From Labia minor (Eukaryota > Arthropoda > Insecta > Dermaptera > Spongiphoridae): DNA of 64,000 bases. The stretch lies in contig OY720344.1 of assembly GCA_963082975.1 (NCBI GenBank), forward strand, positions 76,744,053-76,808,052, given 5' to 3'. The translations under genes and the position numbers were made by a program. Positions 12,201 through 26,900 of this stretch are shown here, piece by piece. Below the pieces are notes generated by a model. It worked only from the letters and a program-made list of their open reading frames with translations. It was not told the DNA's origin and did no database searches. Every line of letters starts with the position of its first letter. Position 1 is the first letter of the stretch.

Positions 12201-12690
12201 ATTAGTTATAAATATTTTTAATTTAATTGATTTTAAAGCATTAAAACTCTTTAACTATGATCTTATGCAATTTAATGTTAAAAAACGTCAGAATTTTAAT
12301 TATATAATTAAAATAAAATTGATAATATAACATCAGTGCTACAATATTGTCTCAAATAAAATATAAATTTAAATTTTTGTTTCAATATAATTATTTAATA
12401 TTTTATTATATAATTAATAATATACATTAGATAATATAATAAATTTTATTATGTATCAAAATTCGTGTATTATTAAATGAAATATTAAAGTTAATGCTTG
12501 TTATAATATAAAACAATTTTTTACAAGTTAAATTAGATTGGTCTTGTAAAAAACAAGAAAATGGATAGACAATCTAAAGAAGTTCGTATGAAAGAGAGAG
12601 AATGGGAATTGGATGGGCATGAATGTTTGGAGAAATGTGATTGTAGAAGCCAAGAACTTTAGGGTTCACTGGGAGATAGATAGTTAAATA
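9256..12690. other. AT-rich stretch, no gene recognised
   Basis: About 3.4 kb of A/T-dominated DNA with short TA and ATT repeats. I see no ORF with protein-like composition, no transposon end and no RNA gene. A small minus-strand frame at 11975-12202 is low complexity (I, F, L, Y) and not credible. Confidence 0.5.
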
Positions 12691-12699
12691 TGAATTTTG

Positions 12700-12962
12700 G
12701 GAGGATTTTTGAAAATAAAAAACTTTAACCAACATTTATGGAGCGAAAATAGATTATAATGTATTAAATGAGAATAGAAAAGATTACATATTTCAGAATA
12801 ACTTGATGCTTAATAATCCCCAAATAAAATTAAAATTCTTAAATTAAGAAGAATCGGATGGACATTATTTGGACCGAATAGAAGAAGAAAGATTGGTGAA
12901 AAAAATCTGCTAACTAGATATCCAATTGGATAAAAATCACTGGATTGGTAGGCCAAGAAAAT
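12700..12962 (+). pseudogene. Non-LTR reverse transcriptase C-terminal relic
   Basis: Scrambled frames contain pieces of the region after the reverse transcriptase thumb in RTE/CR1-like elements. 'LKLRRIGWTLFG' near 12840 matches the family 'xxRLRWxGHV' motif; 'IEEERLVKKI' follows in another frame; 'HWIGRPRK' (about 12938-12961) matches the 'GRPRxRW' end. Stops and shifts separate them. It resembles the tail of the protein whose earlier part is seen on the minus strand at 22195-22380. Confidence 0.45.
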
Positions 12963-13148
12963 AAATATTAAGAATAAATATTTAAAGAATCGTCTAGTAA
13001 TTCTAAAAAATATAATATTTTGAATATATATTAATTGGATAAATAAAAAACCTTAAAAAAAATAATGTATCATTTTAACACGTTTCAATAATTATTATCA
13101 ATTTTTTTATTAATTGCAGGTACAATAAATAAATTAGAATAATTTAAT

Positions 13149-13382
13149 TTGTTAAAATTAGGAAAAACAAACAAAAATGAAAAAGATGGAAAAAAAAATT
13201 CTTTCTTTTTTCAATTTCACGAGATTAAAAAGTCTACTTCTTATCAAATATTCCCTGTCTCTAAAGATAATCTTCTAACAGTAACCCTCGAAAATTATCG
13301 AGATCAAGGTAATAAAGTCAAACAAATACTTGAAAATAAGAGAGAATTTGAAAAAAAATACCTCCACGATAATTCATTATAG
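13149..13382 (+). other. Small ORF of unknown status
   Basis: A 77-codon frame starting at TTG and ending TAG at 13380-13382, with fairly balanced composition in its second half ('SYQIFPVSKDNLLTVTLENY', then charged helical text 'KVKQILENKREFEKKYL'). An acceptor-like 'ttaattgcag' at about 13119 precedes it, but a stop lies between that site and the frame. I know no family. It could be a relic or chance. Confidence 0.2.
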
Positions 13383-13774
13383 ATATTAATATCAAATATA
13401 ATTATATATGAATTTCAGTTATCATATATATCAAATATAATAAAGTACTACTTTCTACATCTTATATTATTAGTACATATTTATTTTTATATTATCAATC
13501 TAATCTATTAATAATTTTACATTCATTTTTTGAAGATTCAAATTTAGTTAAACATTTACAGAAAAATGATGATTATTTTTATTTTAATTTAAATAAAAGA
13601 GATCAACAGAACAATTTATGACATTGGTCTTATCTCTACTTTTTTAACAATCTTTTGTATAAATCAAGTTTATTTTTTTGTTACCTTAATAAAATAATTT
13701 ACCATTATCCATTAATATCAGACTGCCTTGTGATTTGAGAAGAAAATGTAAAAAAGTGTATTTAATCCTTGAAT

Positions 13775-14025
13775 TGGGAGACGAATTGCCCCTCATCCGC
13801 CCCATTCTCCGGATTTTAGCCCGAGTCACTATTTTTTGTTTCCAAGCCTGAAGAAATGGCTCGGCGGAAGGAAATTTGACTTCAACGATAAAATCAACTT
13901 ATAAACAAATACCTATTTTGATCTCCTCGAAAAATCTTATTATTAGGAAGGGATAAAAAAAATTGGAGAAACGGTGTGAATTATCATTCACAAATTCTGT
14001 AGGTCACGACTTTACTGAATTAACG
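13775..14025 (+). pseudogene. Mariner transposase C-terminal relic
   Basis: 'LPHPPHSPDFSPSHYFLFPS' (from about 13789) matches the last catalytic motif of mariner transposases (PPYSPDLxPxDYHLF). The equivalent of the catalytic Asp is His here. It is followed by 'LKKWLGGRKFDFND' and, through several stops, the end of the protein. The parallel helix-rich C-terminus is recognisable to about 14020. No terminal repeats were identified, so this is an old fragment. Confidence 0.65.
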
Positions 14026-15022
14026 AATAATTTTTCCTTTATCCTTCCTTGTTGACAATTATATTTATACATATTTCAAATCTTTTTTTTTAATAAATAC
14101 TTCTATAAAATGAAAATAATAGAAAACATTTAATGAATATTAAATAAGAAATTTAAACAAAATTGTTCCAACATTTTTTTGACAACATGTAAATAAATAA
14201 AGGGTCTTTTATTTTCACAAAAAAAAATTCATAAATTTTATTTAATTATACTTAATTATAGCATTATTTAACAAGTGACTAATAAATAAATATTTTCTTG
14301 TTTCTGGTTATTAAAAACACTTGTTATATAATTGTAATTTTACTAATCACGATTACTAATGGAAATGGTATGTAAAAATTGTACAAAATAAACTCAAAAT
14401 TTTATTTTGCCTCAAAGTTTTCCCTATTCACATTCTACTTTATTCGTAACTATATATTTATATTTTTTTCTCCTTAATAAATTTAATATTATTTTTAGAT
14501 TTACTTTTAGAAGGTCATTCAATATTGTTCAAGATTTTAAATTTAATATAATAAACAAAATTTAATATATATATATATAAAATTAAATATACGTATAATT
14601 TCTAAATGATTGATTAGTAATTTTTTATTAGAAAATATTTTTAACCTTGAATTTTGAATTTTTTTTTAAAAATAAAAAAAATATTATTCCTTAAATAACT
14701 GGATTATTTTTTCAATTGATATATCTACATAAATAATAGTTATCAAAATATATGAGTCAATTTATTGAATAAATTAAAATCATATTCTTGAATTACTAAT
14801 AAAATTACTAATAATTACTAATAATATAATAAGCATTATGTAACCAGTCACTTCCTAAAAACAACAAACAAATTTCTCACTAATCTAATTTCATGAATTT
14901 CTAGCCAAGTGTCCTTTTGATTTTATGATCTTTGGAAATGTCATGCAATTCCTCGTTTTGCAGACTTCGCCAATCTTCTAGTTGTTACGAATAATTTATT
15001 ATATTATATTTAATTGTATATG

Positions 15023-15024
<2 letters not shown>

Positions 15025-15068
<44 letters not shown>
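15025..15068. repeat. (TA)n microsatellite
   Basis: Uninterrupted TA dinucleotides of about 44 bp. Confidence 0.95.
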
Positions 15069-15070
<2 letters not shown>

Positions 15071-16562
15071 CTTATAATTTCAGAACGGGCTACTGAAGAA
15101 GAGAGCAATTTTTGCTTCAGAAACACTTAAAATTTTACGTTTGCTAACTAAATTTTATTTAATTAGATGAAAATTTAAATTTAGTATGTGTCACTGAAAA
15201 TCATCAAATAAATGCAAATATTTTCTTGAAAACAGTAAAACCATAAAAAATAATTATATAAAGTCAAATAAAATTAATTTAAAATCGATTGCAAATTTTA
15301 TTTCTCATTCCACATTTTTTTTTATTGAAATTCCAATTGGATTGATATTAATTCTAATAACAAACGCTTCAATTCGTATAATTTTCCAGTCATATGGAGA
15401 CTATCGATTAATAAAGACATCATTTATAGTATATGAGAGTGACAGACAAACAAACCGCAATGTCATAAGCATGCATGTTCAAAAGATTAATTCAATCGGA
15501 GTAATTTAATTGTCTCTCATAAGGATATTAATATCCTATACCAGGTGAACACTTAACTAATAAAATGAAAATTAATAGTATAATCAAATCACTTACAATA
15601 AAAATATAATATTATGTAATTTGAATAAAAAAAAATGAGCATCATACATATATTTAATTATCAATATATAATAGAAAAAATTAATGATATTTATATCTAA
15701 ATAATTATTTTAAAAAAAATGATTATAAATAATAATATTTAATAGTTTTTAAAAAATTAATATTAAGTAAATTAAATTCAAAATTTTTTAAACATTTTAA
15801 AATTACCAAAATAATACATATCGAATTTATGTTAAATTTATACATGGACTCTGAAATCCCCAATATCAAAAAATGTTATTTTTATCTTAAATGTCATCCA
15901 ATTATCTAATATTGAATTATATAATTATGAATGAGAAAATATTAATATTTTATAAAAAATTTTAAGAAACCTCAATGTCAAATAAACTCTATACATGCTA
16001 CCTACAATTTTCATTTAATGACCGTATAATTTTTGAAATTTAATATCCTATTCAATAGAATAACAATAATACAAGTAAAATTATAATATTATAATAACAG
16101 AACGAAATTTCAAAAGAATAAATTATTTTAATTAAAATTTATACTTAAATTACAAATTTATACTTAAAAAAATGAACTTGAATTCATTTTAATTTTATCT
16201 TAAGGATATGTTTTTAAAGTTTGCAGGACTTTGTCTTTCGGAACTACCCATTTCCCTTTGTGAGATATAATTAACATGCAACATGACTAAATTTGACATT
16301 ATAAATTTACTAACTTTATATCAAATCGCCACTTACTAAATCAAACCGAAATAGTTTGAAATTTTCATCGTGCCCTTGTCATAAAATTATCCTTAAAAAA
16401 TCGAACCTTGTTTTACCACAGAAAATTTAAAGTCTAAGAAAATCATAAAATTAAAGTAAAAAAAATGCTATAAATGCTATATTTGTAAAAATATTTTAAA
16501 TATAATTACCAATTAACCAAAAAATATCTTAATATCCTAATAACTCCCTAATATACCATTTT

Positions 16563-17150
16563 TACCGACCGACATATCTCCACGAATCATGCATTTTCTT
16601 AACAGAAAAAAGTATTTTTAGCATGATGTCTGTCCGTCGGTCCGTCTGTCTTCCGTCCGTCCGTATAGATGTGTACAGCCTGAACGGCTCAACGGATTTT
16701 GATGAAATTTGGTATATTTACTTAATGCATCAGTATTGAATCAGATGAATTGATCAACTTTTGGTGCAAATCCGGAAACCGGAAGTGGTAGTATTAGCGA
16801 TCGACGATAGGAAGGGTTATTTTCATACGAAATTTCACATGAGGAGATTTTTTACATATCATCACACACGAATCATGCACTTTGTATTGGTTTTATACTC
16901 GAGAAAAATCATCTTTATTAGTTTTTTCTTAATTAAAATTCTATGACGTCATCCAGTCATTCATGACGTCACAGCCTGGTCTTACATATATATTATAAAT
17001 AAAATAAAATTAAAAATATTTATGTTATATCCATATCTGTTTTTTATTACATTAATAGATATATTAAAATTATTTGAAATTGTTTCTGTAGCTGGAAATT
17101 AATTTATTTCAAACCGTCGGTCGGTTCGGACCTGGCCACAGGTCAACTTT
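16563..17150 (+). repeat. ACCGACCGACG-family repeat, copy 1
   Basis: First of five copies of an unclassified family (others at 39225, 41601, 43338 and 45244). It starts TACCGACCGAC, has a short TCCG tetranucleotide core (16635-16663), a shared 'gtgtacagcctgaacggctcaa' tract, a 'ccggaaaccggaagtgg' tract and two 'tgacgtca' motifs. It ends GTCGGTCGGTTCGGACCTGGCCACAGGTC with a GACCTG-gcca-CAGGTC hairpin. Relative to the others it lacks about 55 bp after the first 11 bp. It lies just upstream of the first recognised transporter exon. Confidence 0.8.
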
Positions 17151-17392
17151 TTTTAATAAACTTTTTCTTAAATGAAAGTACAAATATGAAATAATTAAGA
17201 TAACAACTAAGACAAAAAGAATCTTTAGATAAAATAATTCTGACAGTAAATTTAAAATACTAATCATAAAATATTATTTGTTGTAATATTTGTAAAATTA
17301 AAAAGATTTGTCTTTTAATTTTTAATTGTTCTTATAATTTGTTAACATCTAAATATACCATTTTCATCCATTTTTGGTATTTTCATTTTCAG

Positions 17393-17531
17393 AGAAACAG
17401 AGGCTATTCTCGACTCCCGATATCTGCAACCACTTCCACAAATTGGAAAGAAAGGATTACTTTTAACAGATAAAGACCACAATGAAGAAATTTCTGATAA
17501 ATCCAGATTGAAAAAAGGAATGCTTGCACAA
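17393..17531 (+). CDS. Transporter exon A (N-terminal cytoplasmic segment)
   Basis: Bounded by 'cattttcag' and 'gtaagt'. It encodes 46 residues, mostly charged ('ILDSRYLQPLPQIGKKG', ending 'KSRLKKGMLAQ'), as expected for the cytoplasmic tail before helix 1. It begins with one base of a split codon, so an upstream exon carrying the start is required. I did not find it in 1-17 kb. Confidence 0.8.
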
Positions 17532-20500
17532 GTAAGTTTAATTCGAATATAATGCCTACCTAATAGACATATATACTTTATATTATAATATATTTTTAAA
17601 TACGTTCAAAATGAAAATCTATCCTGAAATCAATATTTATTTTTCAAAATCCGTTGAAAAAAAATTAATCGGAGCAATACAAAAGAAATTAGTTATTAAG
17701 AGTAATTAATCGCTAATTAATTATAATTCAATTATATTTCTTCTATACCTTCTAGGAATCCATTGAAATATCTATAAAAATTTTCAAAAGTCTATCTCAA
17801 TAAAAAGTCGATGAAAAATCGACAATTTGTCAAAAAAGCGAACAGACAGAGAGACAGACGCCAAGTGAAGTTGAGAAAAACGTTATAATATAAAAAACTT
17901 GCTGGACATACCATAAACATACATTCAATATTTTTTCAACAAAATGAAATAAAAATTAATTATTTGTAGTTTTATTAAAATAACAAATATTTTCTTTAAA
18001 TTTTTAATCTAATTTAACTTAAAACCGAGGGATTTGACGCACAATTCTGGTTTTTGCCAAATCTCAAACACTAGTACATATTATGACTTTATTATTGGTG
18101 TTAATGGTGCTATTAATGGGGTTATTAGGTATCTATAGCATAAATTGCAGCTTTATATATTCTTAAAATAAGAACTTCTAAAATTTAAAAAAGTAAACAA
18201 AAGTCAACTTTTCAGCAATATCCCTAACAGGAGGAATATAGAGAAGCCGGTTTAAGGGAAATTGGAAATTACAATTAAAACAAAAATAAAAACTCATGAG
18301 GTTGAAATGTTTAAATATTTATAAAAAAGCAATAATTTAATTAATATATTTACATAAGTCTATGATTATGAATATTTCCTTCTTATTAATAAATTATATG
18401 GGGGGGGAGGTTCAATTTTTATAACTGTTAAGTAGAGGGAAAACGCACGCCATATCCTTCCCAGACACAATGCGTCATATAACTCCTTCTACACAATTCT
18501 AGATAAGACTTACAAATAGTAAATAATGAGGGTTTTGTGAATAAATAGGTCTCAAAATATTAATTTTCAAGAATGTGCAAAGACGTAGAATACATTATAT
18601 TTACAAAAATTACGAACCTTTGAAATAAGTATGATGAAATGTGGCTTGTGTTGATCTTCAGGATTGTAGAAAAAAATTTCCTTACTCAATGTTAGCTTAT
18701 AACTAAATTAGACACGCTTCATCTGGTGCCTTAAGTGACTATTGTCATCCCAAAATGTCTTCCGTACACCAAAAGGTTTAGTTTTCGAAAACACATCATT
18801 TTATTTTAAATATTTTTAGGTACATACTTATAATTTTAAATTTGAAAAATTTCGTTTCATTTAGTTTGAATAATAAATTACTTTGCCAAATTTTTAACAT
18901 TCTGTCAATACTGTTATTGTTTGAAATATATTATTAATAAATTGATTTCTTTCGTTTCAAATTTAAATGATTCAAATGTTCTGTTAAGTCTTCTAAAAGG
19001 CTAAATCTAAAACCCAAACTTCGTCTTTAAATTCAGCCACAGGTTTTCCTTTTGTTTCCATAAAAAATATTTTATTTTGTTCTATTTTGTTGAAAGCAAT
19101 TATTTTTTTAATAAAAATGTATAAATTTACCTCACTTTAGATAAGTATGATATAAGTGATATATTAACTAACATATAAATTAAATTTTTGATATTAAAAT
19201 ACAACTTTTTAATTCTATAAATTTAGTTATATTAATTAACATTTAATAAATTATCTGAGTACTGTTGCTTGTATATTATACATCAAAATTATCATAATAA
19301 TTGTTATATCTATATAATACATAGATATTAAAATAGAATAGTAATCAGTAAATGTGTTTATGTGTAGTGTGCCTGTGCCGGTTCGTTATTCATCCTAGCA
19401 GCAGCAGCTGGTATGCCAATTGGTTTCTCCGCAATGCTTCTACCCCAACTCAAGTCCAATGGGAGTGATATTTACGCAGATGATGAGATCGGCTCCTGGA
19501 TAGGTAAGTTATACCGTCAATAATTTATAGCCTCCAATTTGACATTATTTATTGGTATCTGACGAGCCAATATTTGATCTTACCAGTTAAGTCATTATAT
19601 GTAAATTTATCATCATCTATAGATTATGAACTTTATACCACTTTCTTTTTTATATATTCTTTAAGGATATTAATCCTCCTAATTCCTATTCACTCTAAGG
19701 GGATCTAGTAGATATATCCTATCATCCATGATATTATGAAAGATTAAAGGGATTTTTATTAATACACCACATATTTGTATAATTTATTTATTTAGTTAAA
19801 TAAATGTACAACGTTTCGACTGCTTATTAATAAAAGTCCCTTTAATTATTATAAAAACCACAAAATTTTTAACAAATTATGAAAGATATATTCCTAATAT
19901 TTTTAATCATTAATTTTTTTCCTCCCCTTCACTGACAATAATTAAAATTAAAAATTGGCAAAACCCTCATTTTCTTTAAATATTTTCATAGATTAAAACA
20001 AATAAATAAATTTTTAAATGAATAAAAATTTAAATTAATTCAAAGTTTTAATGGATCAAAATTATAATTGTCTCAGAGATATAATATGCCTATGTCGAAT
20101 CATGCAGATTGGATAGATGAGGAAAGAAGAGTTTCACTTCTCTTTTAGGATGTAAAACTAAAATAATTATTTTAATAATATAGTTAAAGTTATAATTTTA
20201 ATACTCATGCACTCTATCAATGATTTAATGCATTTTTTTTTATTTAAAATTAAAGTAATGAATTTATAAAATTAATCGCAAATTTAAATTTCCAGATTAA
20301 ATATTTAAAATTTTCAAGGGGATGAAACTATTAGAAAAAACAAGTTATAAAATGATTTAAAGAAATTGATTTTATAGTTGTATTTCGAATAGTAAAAATT
20401 ATTGTAAATTTTTTAGAGAATGGGTTCCCCCAGAATATTTTTTTTGAGGATCCTAATGATATAGCGTTTCTGATCTCAGGTGAACTTATCCATCTAAGGT

Positions 20501-23500
20501 TTTAGTTCGTTTAAGAGACGAGAAGCCAGGAGATTGGGGTGATTTTTAAGGCGAAGTTCATGTCTCTCGGGCATTGCACTTCGTTCTTCAATTCTGCCTT
20601 TCTAGGAAAAATCATATTATCTTTTATCTTCAACTTCTTCCTCTTTCTAATACATTGACAATTTATTTTATTTGAAGCTGGATAATAGTATAAATCCCAC
20701 ATTACTAAAATATAAAATGAAACAATCAGTTCGAATTGATAAATGTAGTAGTAAATCGAAAATAACATATAAGCAAACAAAAAAGCCAAGTTCATAAATA
20801 ATTTAAACAACAGTTCTTTGAATAGTATAATAAAATGGTTTTTCCAATTATAATAACATTTAATAGTAAATATATCAATATATTCAAATAAATATACGAA
20901 TATATAGGTATATATATTATAATAATATAAATTTATAAATTTGAAATAATATAAGTAATTTTAATTATTAAATAAATAAATTTCCTTCGTAATGGTAATG
21001 AAAAAGATTTATAAATGAAGATAACTTGAAAAAAGTTTGTAAAATTAGATGAAAGAGAATATCATTGAGAAGAACTTCTGAGGTTTTTTTTTACCTTTAA
21101 AGCAGGGTGTACTTTTTATAGCTTTGTCACTTCTTTAAAAACGAAATAAAAAAAAAATGGAGTAAAAACCTGCAATGCGGTTCGAAACCAAAAGCTAATT
21201 TTTTCAAAAAAAATAATTAAATAATAATAATAATAATAAATAAATCATTTTCATAAAGAAATTTTTTCTATTAAAATTTAAAATGAAAATGTAGAAGAAT
21301 GTTGTAGAATAATTAATTTAAACAGGTTAAAATTATCTATAATATATATGATTGATGTTTGTTTAGGGTTTTTAATATGAACATTTTTTTCCAAATTATT
21401 TTCAAGTTTTTGTGTGACATTTGGAATTCTGGGTTTTAGTTTGTTTGATTTATATATACTAAATATACCCTAAATTTTATTAGTTTATAAATGAGATTAT
21501 AAGATAAGAATATTAGAAAAGAGGATTATCATTATATAAACGCGCTCCAACGAATTTATTAATATTATCGTCATCATGAATGCAATTTCTTATATTCTAA
21601 TCTTAAAAAGTTTTATTCAGTTACTCACATAAATAAAATAATAATAAAGATTTTTAAAAAAATTTAAATTTAATTATTTTTTATTAATTTAATAAAAATA
21701 CAGTATAGAATTCAAAAAATTAAATTTTTAATTGATTTTTTTTCATAAAATCCATCCAGTGTGTTCTCAAGTTTTCTTAACTTGTCAACTCCCACTTCTA
21801 TTCATTCCTGTGATAATTAATAATGTGTGTCTTCAGGTATTTTTAAAAGAGATTTTTTTTCATTTCACTTAAGCCAGATTCTTTTTTATTTTGAAAGAAT
21901 ACTATTGAATACTGCGACAATAAAAGTGACTAAACGACTTTTTTACTATGCCTATTATCAAAATGATTCTCATGATTAGATTGAACTATAAATTATATGA
22001 TTAGAGAGGCAGGTCATCACTTGGATATTTGCAAATCGAGTATCTAGGTCAGGGCCAAATAGTGTGTCTTAACATTTGATTAAATTCGATGAGTAAAAAT
22101 CAACTTTGCCTGATTAATTAATTTGTTATGCTATGTCTTTTATGTATATGAAGAACCATATACAATTGCGCTCTGAGCAATAAATAAACTTAATAAATCA
22201 GTTGTCAAATAAATACTCCGAAGAATCCTATTTTCCAAAACTCTAAATTTACTCTCGTCCTCCAAGGAGATAGACCACGCCTCACACTCATATAATATAA
22301 TCGGAAAAATAAATTTATTATATATTTTAATTTTTATATTCTTGGATAATAATATAAAATCGTTTTTGTCAATAACTTTAAATATTAATTATTTATTAAA
22401 TTAAATTATTGAACTAGGAGAGATTCAACCTTTTGTCTCTACTGTTAGTTTACAAGGTTTATTACAAATGAGACTGGCTCATGATCGTTTATTTATCTTA
22501 ATATATTATAATGTTCACTTCAGAAAACTTTATCATTAAAATTTATACTATTTTTGACTTTGTAATAATATATAATTTTATCTAACAAGTTGAAAGATAA
22601 AGTAAGATAATAATTTACAATTATGTAGACAATATCTTTCAGCATGATGAAATTTGTAGTTGTAATTAAACACAAACTGGAGTATTGTAATAAGAAATTA
22701 AATTTCCAATATATCTATGATAAATATCATTTCAAAGTATGTATATAATTAAGTCACATTTAAGAGATTATCGCTCTTCATTTCTTAAAGTAAATTCTCT
22801 AATTTTATATAAAGATATCTACATATATAAATCGAGAATAACTGTTTGAGAGAGGGAAAGAAAGAAAAGACATTAAGCCAGTATATAACCAAATCAAACC
22901 ATCTGATTTGACTAAATACTTTTTCAAAACTTTTAAAGTTTTTTTTTGTCGAAATTAGGGCTTTGTGTGGAATCAAAATAGAATAAGGATATTTTATAGT
23001 AATTTACTTAAAATGAATAAATTATGTTTATACTTAAAATAAAATATAAAAAAGGAAATGTTCTCTGGAGATATATTTTCCAAATCCTCTGTTACTATTA
23101 TATTTGAATTATATAAAGAACTTGATCGGCGCTGTCAATTTATACATTCGTATGTTAACTGTCTTCTATGATAATAATATATCTATTTGATGTATATGTA
23201 TTAATTAAAACTGATGAAATAAACTTGATTATTACTCTTTTGTAATAAATTATTGCTTTTTTCTAATAAACTATTATATATATTTTTTTTCTTATCTTTC
23301 CTAAACTATGAACTCAAGATGATTTTGTTTTAAATCAAAATAAAAACAATAATAACAAATTAGAAAATAATATTAAACAAAATATCAATTTGACTTAAAG
23401 AGTTAATAACCCATCCCGTGAATTTTGTACTTGTTTTTTTTTTCTAAGATTAAGACTATATATGTATAGGTAAATTATTATAGTTATGTATTTCTTTTTA

Positions 23501-23936
23501 AGTAGATATCTCACACACTTTGTAGAATGACTGAAAGTTGTTACCGTAACAACATTCCTCTACCCTGTACTTAGCAGATGGCTTCCAATTCCTCTCCTAA
23601 TTTTTCATATTTGATTTTATATTATGTTTTCATCATATTTTTGATCTACCCATACTAGCTAGTACTTTTCCAATTGATTTACCCACAAATTAACTTTTTT
23701 AGTAATAGTTCTTCTATTCGAACTAGATATATAATTTGTTTATATAAGTTAAGTGAATAGATAAATGAATAACTAAATAAAAACACTTCCATAACATTCT
23801 AGTAGTTGATGGTCATATTTTTAAAATAAATACCTGGTTCACCGAGTCCCCGCTCAGTCATTAAAGAAAATTATTCCTTATTGATGATAATCCTCTTTTC
23901 TAATATTCATATCTTATAATCTCACTTTTGTTTCCC

Positions 23937-23969
<33 letters not shown>

Positions 23970-26900
23970 CATAAAAACTATCAATATTTAGAGTATTTCA
24001 GAATAGGATTCCGTGAAGCATTTATTGGCCATGGCCTGTGGATATAACATAATATATATTTCGTTATTTCATTACAAAATATTATTAAAATTAATATTTT
24101 TAATTTTATTTTATTTATAATATTTTGTATTTAAGGAAGCGCTGTCTGGAGGGGCTGACGTAGTTTCTGGCGTCATTTAAATTTACTATTTTAAATTAAA
24201 GAAGAATTAATTAATTAATTAATTAAATAAGAGAAATTTTATGGCCTCTTTGCATCTCCCATAGTTAAGGTCATAAAATCGAGAAGGTTGTGATGAACAG
24301 GACAATTGGCAAGAATGGGAGAGGAAAGATAGGCGAAAAAACTATTGGTGGTTAAACTAACACAATGATGTGAGGGAAATTGGGGAGGGTAGGAAATGCA
24401 TGGAGGTGGTTCAGGAATAGGTTGTTTGGAGGAATATGATTTTCGCGTAAAATACCATTAAGAGATAAAAATATAAAAACTATAAATTTTTATATAATTT
24501 GATTTTAAAATTAAATTTGAAAATAATTAAATGGATGAAACTAGGAAATACACCTATAATATACCGGATACAGAAGAAAGTAATTCACTTTATATTAAGA
24601 GACTCTTCATAGTAATTGAACGTATAGTAGTACTACCCTAAACAGAATCATATTAACTTTTCTACTCAACTCATTTTGATTTCCTTCCTACTCAGACACT
24701 ATAATGCGACATTTAAATTAAAACAAATCGTTACTAAGATTGACAGCCAAAATGCATATGACCCCAATTCTACGTGCGTCTAATCAAATGTATTTATTAT
24801 ATTCAAGAAGCACTTCATATTAATGATAAATTTTCTAAGTGGTTGCAATGCATTGGATTTGAAAACATCGGTTATTGTCTCAAATAGTATCTAAATTTAT
24901 CGATATTTTTTTTCATAATTTTTGACATCGTCGTTCCATTTTTTATTTAAATTTTAAAATAAAATTCAAATGGATTGTACTATAATCGTGTTATAGAAAG
25001 AAGAGAAGATAAATGGATTTTTGAATTCAATATAAAGATATTTTTTATTACAATGAATAGTAATGGATCATGTAGTCCATTACAAAGGAATGATAATCTA
25101 TTATTGAGTGAAAAAGAGGGGAGTAAGTACAATTTAATAATTTTAGAGAGAGGAAGAATTATTTTATTTTTTTTATTTTTTTGATTTGTTTATTTTATTA
25201 AATGAAATTTTAAAAGAAAAAAATAAATATGTTATATTTATACATATATATTAATAATAATATAATAATGTATTTATTAGAAAATAGAAAAAATTTAAAT
25301 TATAGATATTTTTAGATTTTTTTATTAAATGGAATCTATGCGCACTGCAGTGCGCCGGCCAAGTTCCAGCAAGCCGCGCGCATGCCGTAAGTATATTTAC
25401 ACGAATGGTTTGGAGTCACTTTTGACCCCCCTGTATCTCAGTGCCTATTGCAAGTACAGAGATAAAATTTTATCTACGTAGTCATATACTAGAACTAAAG
25501 CAGTATGCCAAATTTCATAGTTATAGCTTCAGTAGATCCTGAAATATGACCCTGTGAAAATGGCTTATTTTGGAACTGATTCACTGATTGGTCAACAAAA
25601 TTCTTAGGGTATTTCCAATTGTCCTAGCGCTATGAAATTTGGCATACAGGTCGTGTGTTATAAGTAGGTTAACAAAAAATTATGAAATTTAAGAAATCGG
25701 TCAAGCTTGAGTTGTTATAATCGAATATCAATGCGATTTTAACGAATTCAAACGAATTCATTGGTTTTGTCAGAAACTAATCAAGCTAGGACTTCGAAAT
25801 TTGGTACACCGATATTATTCACAGTTTGTAGATTTCTTTTAAAATTTCGTCAAAATCGGTTAACCGGAAGTGGCACTTTACCTACACTGGTTGCGTTTAC
25901 CTTTCAAGTAAAGTACCAGTTTGCTTCGAGATATTTGCTTCCTATTTTGTATATAGATTTAAAAATATGAAAAAAATTCAGATACCAAATTTCATCATGA
26001 TTCTGACTACCGGAAGTGACATTTTACCTATACAAGTAGCGTTAGGTGTAAATTATAAATATATATAATAGTGTTAAACCATTTTACTTTATAATTTAAA
26101 TTAATTAGTTTGTTTATTTTTATTGTTATAACTTAACAGTTTCTATATAATTTTCAATTAATATTAATAGTTCTAATTATTTATTATTCAATACAAGTTG
26201 GAAATTCAGAACTATAAAATAAAAGAACAAATAAAATTATTATATTTAATATATAAACAAATATAATTTTAATTTACAAAAATTTGCAATTTTTTTAAAC
26301 ACAAAATTACTTCAAAGGCTAAGAATGGACGCGGGCGCGGCACAAAAAGGAAAAAATAGGAAGCTTTCTTAAAAAAAAGTATTGAAATCTAATCAAAAAC
26401 ATACCTGTTAAAAAGGGGGCCAAGTTCCTATCGGCTATTTGTTTGCCTAAAAAAGGGTTCAAATCCATCCCAATGCCAAGTTTAGATGCACTTCAAAATC
26501 ATTCATAATCATTTTTATCAACAGCCTGATCCACTGGTAAACATTTGGCATTCCAAAGAATCGCCACCACACCCAGTCCTCCGACTCCTGCATCCAGGCA
26601 CGCCACTTTATTCACGTCAACGGTCCATCTGGCCGAAATTCACTTTACCATACACCCAACTTAAAATATGGTATAGTTGTTAAAATACGTAGGTACACAT
26701 GGTTTAAAATATCTAAAATTATAATACTTAGAAATTTGAACTTGGCAGGTTTTCGTACTGTACGTAACACTAGATTAATTGTATAATTATATTTATTATT
26801 TAAATATATAATTTAACCTGCTAATTCTAAGTATTAAAATTGTAGATATTTCAAACCAAGTACCTACGTATTTTAACAACTATACCATATTTTAAGTTGG

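Noticed and set aside
12560-12660. Possible upstream coding exon of the transporter (MDRQSKEV...)
   Set aside because: No donor in the needed phase, and the sequence runs into a retrotransposon relic.
24250-24440. Possible non-LTR retrotransposon coding fragment
   Set aside because: Weak peptide resemblance only, with stops in all frames. Not supportable by eye.
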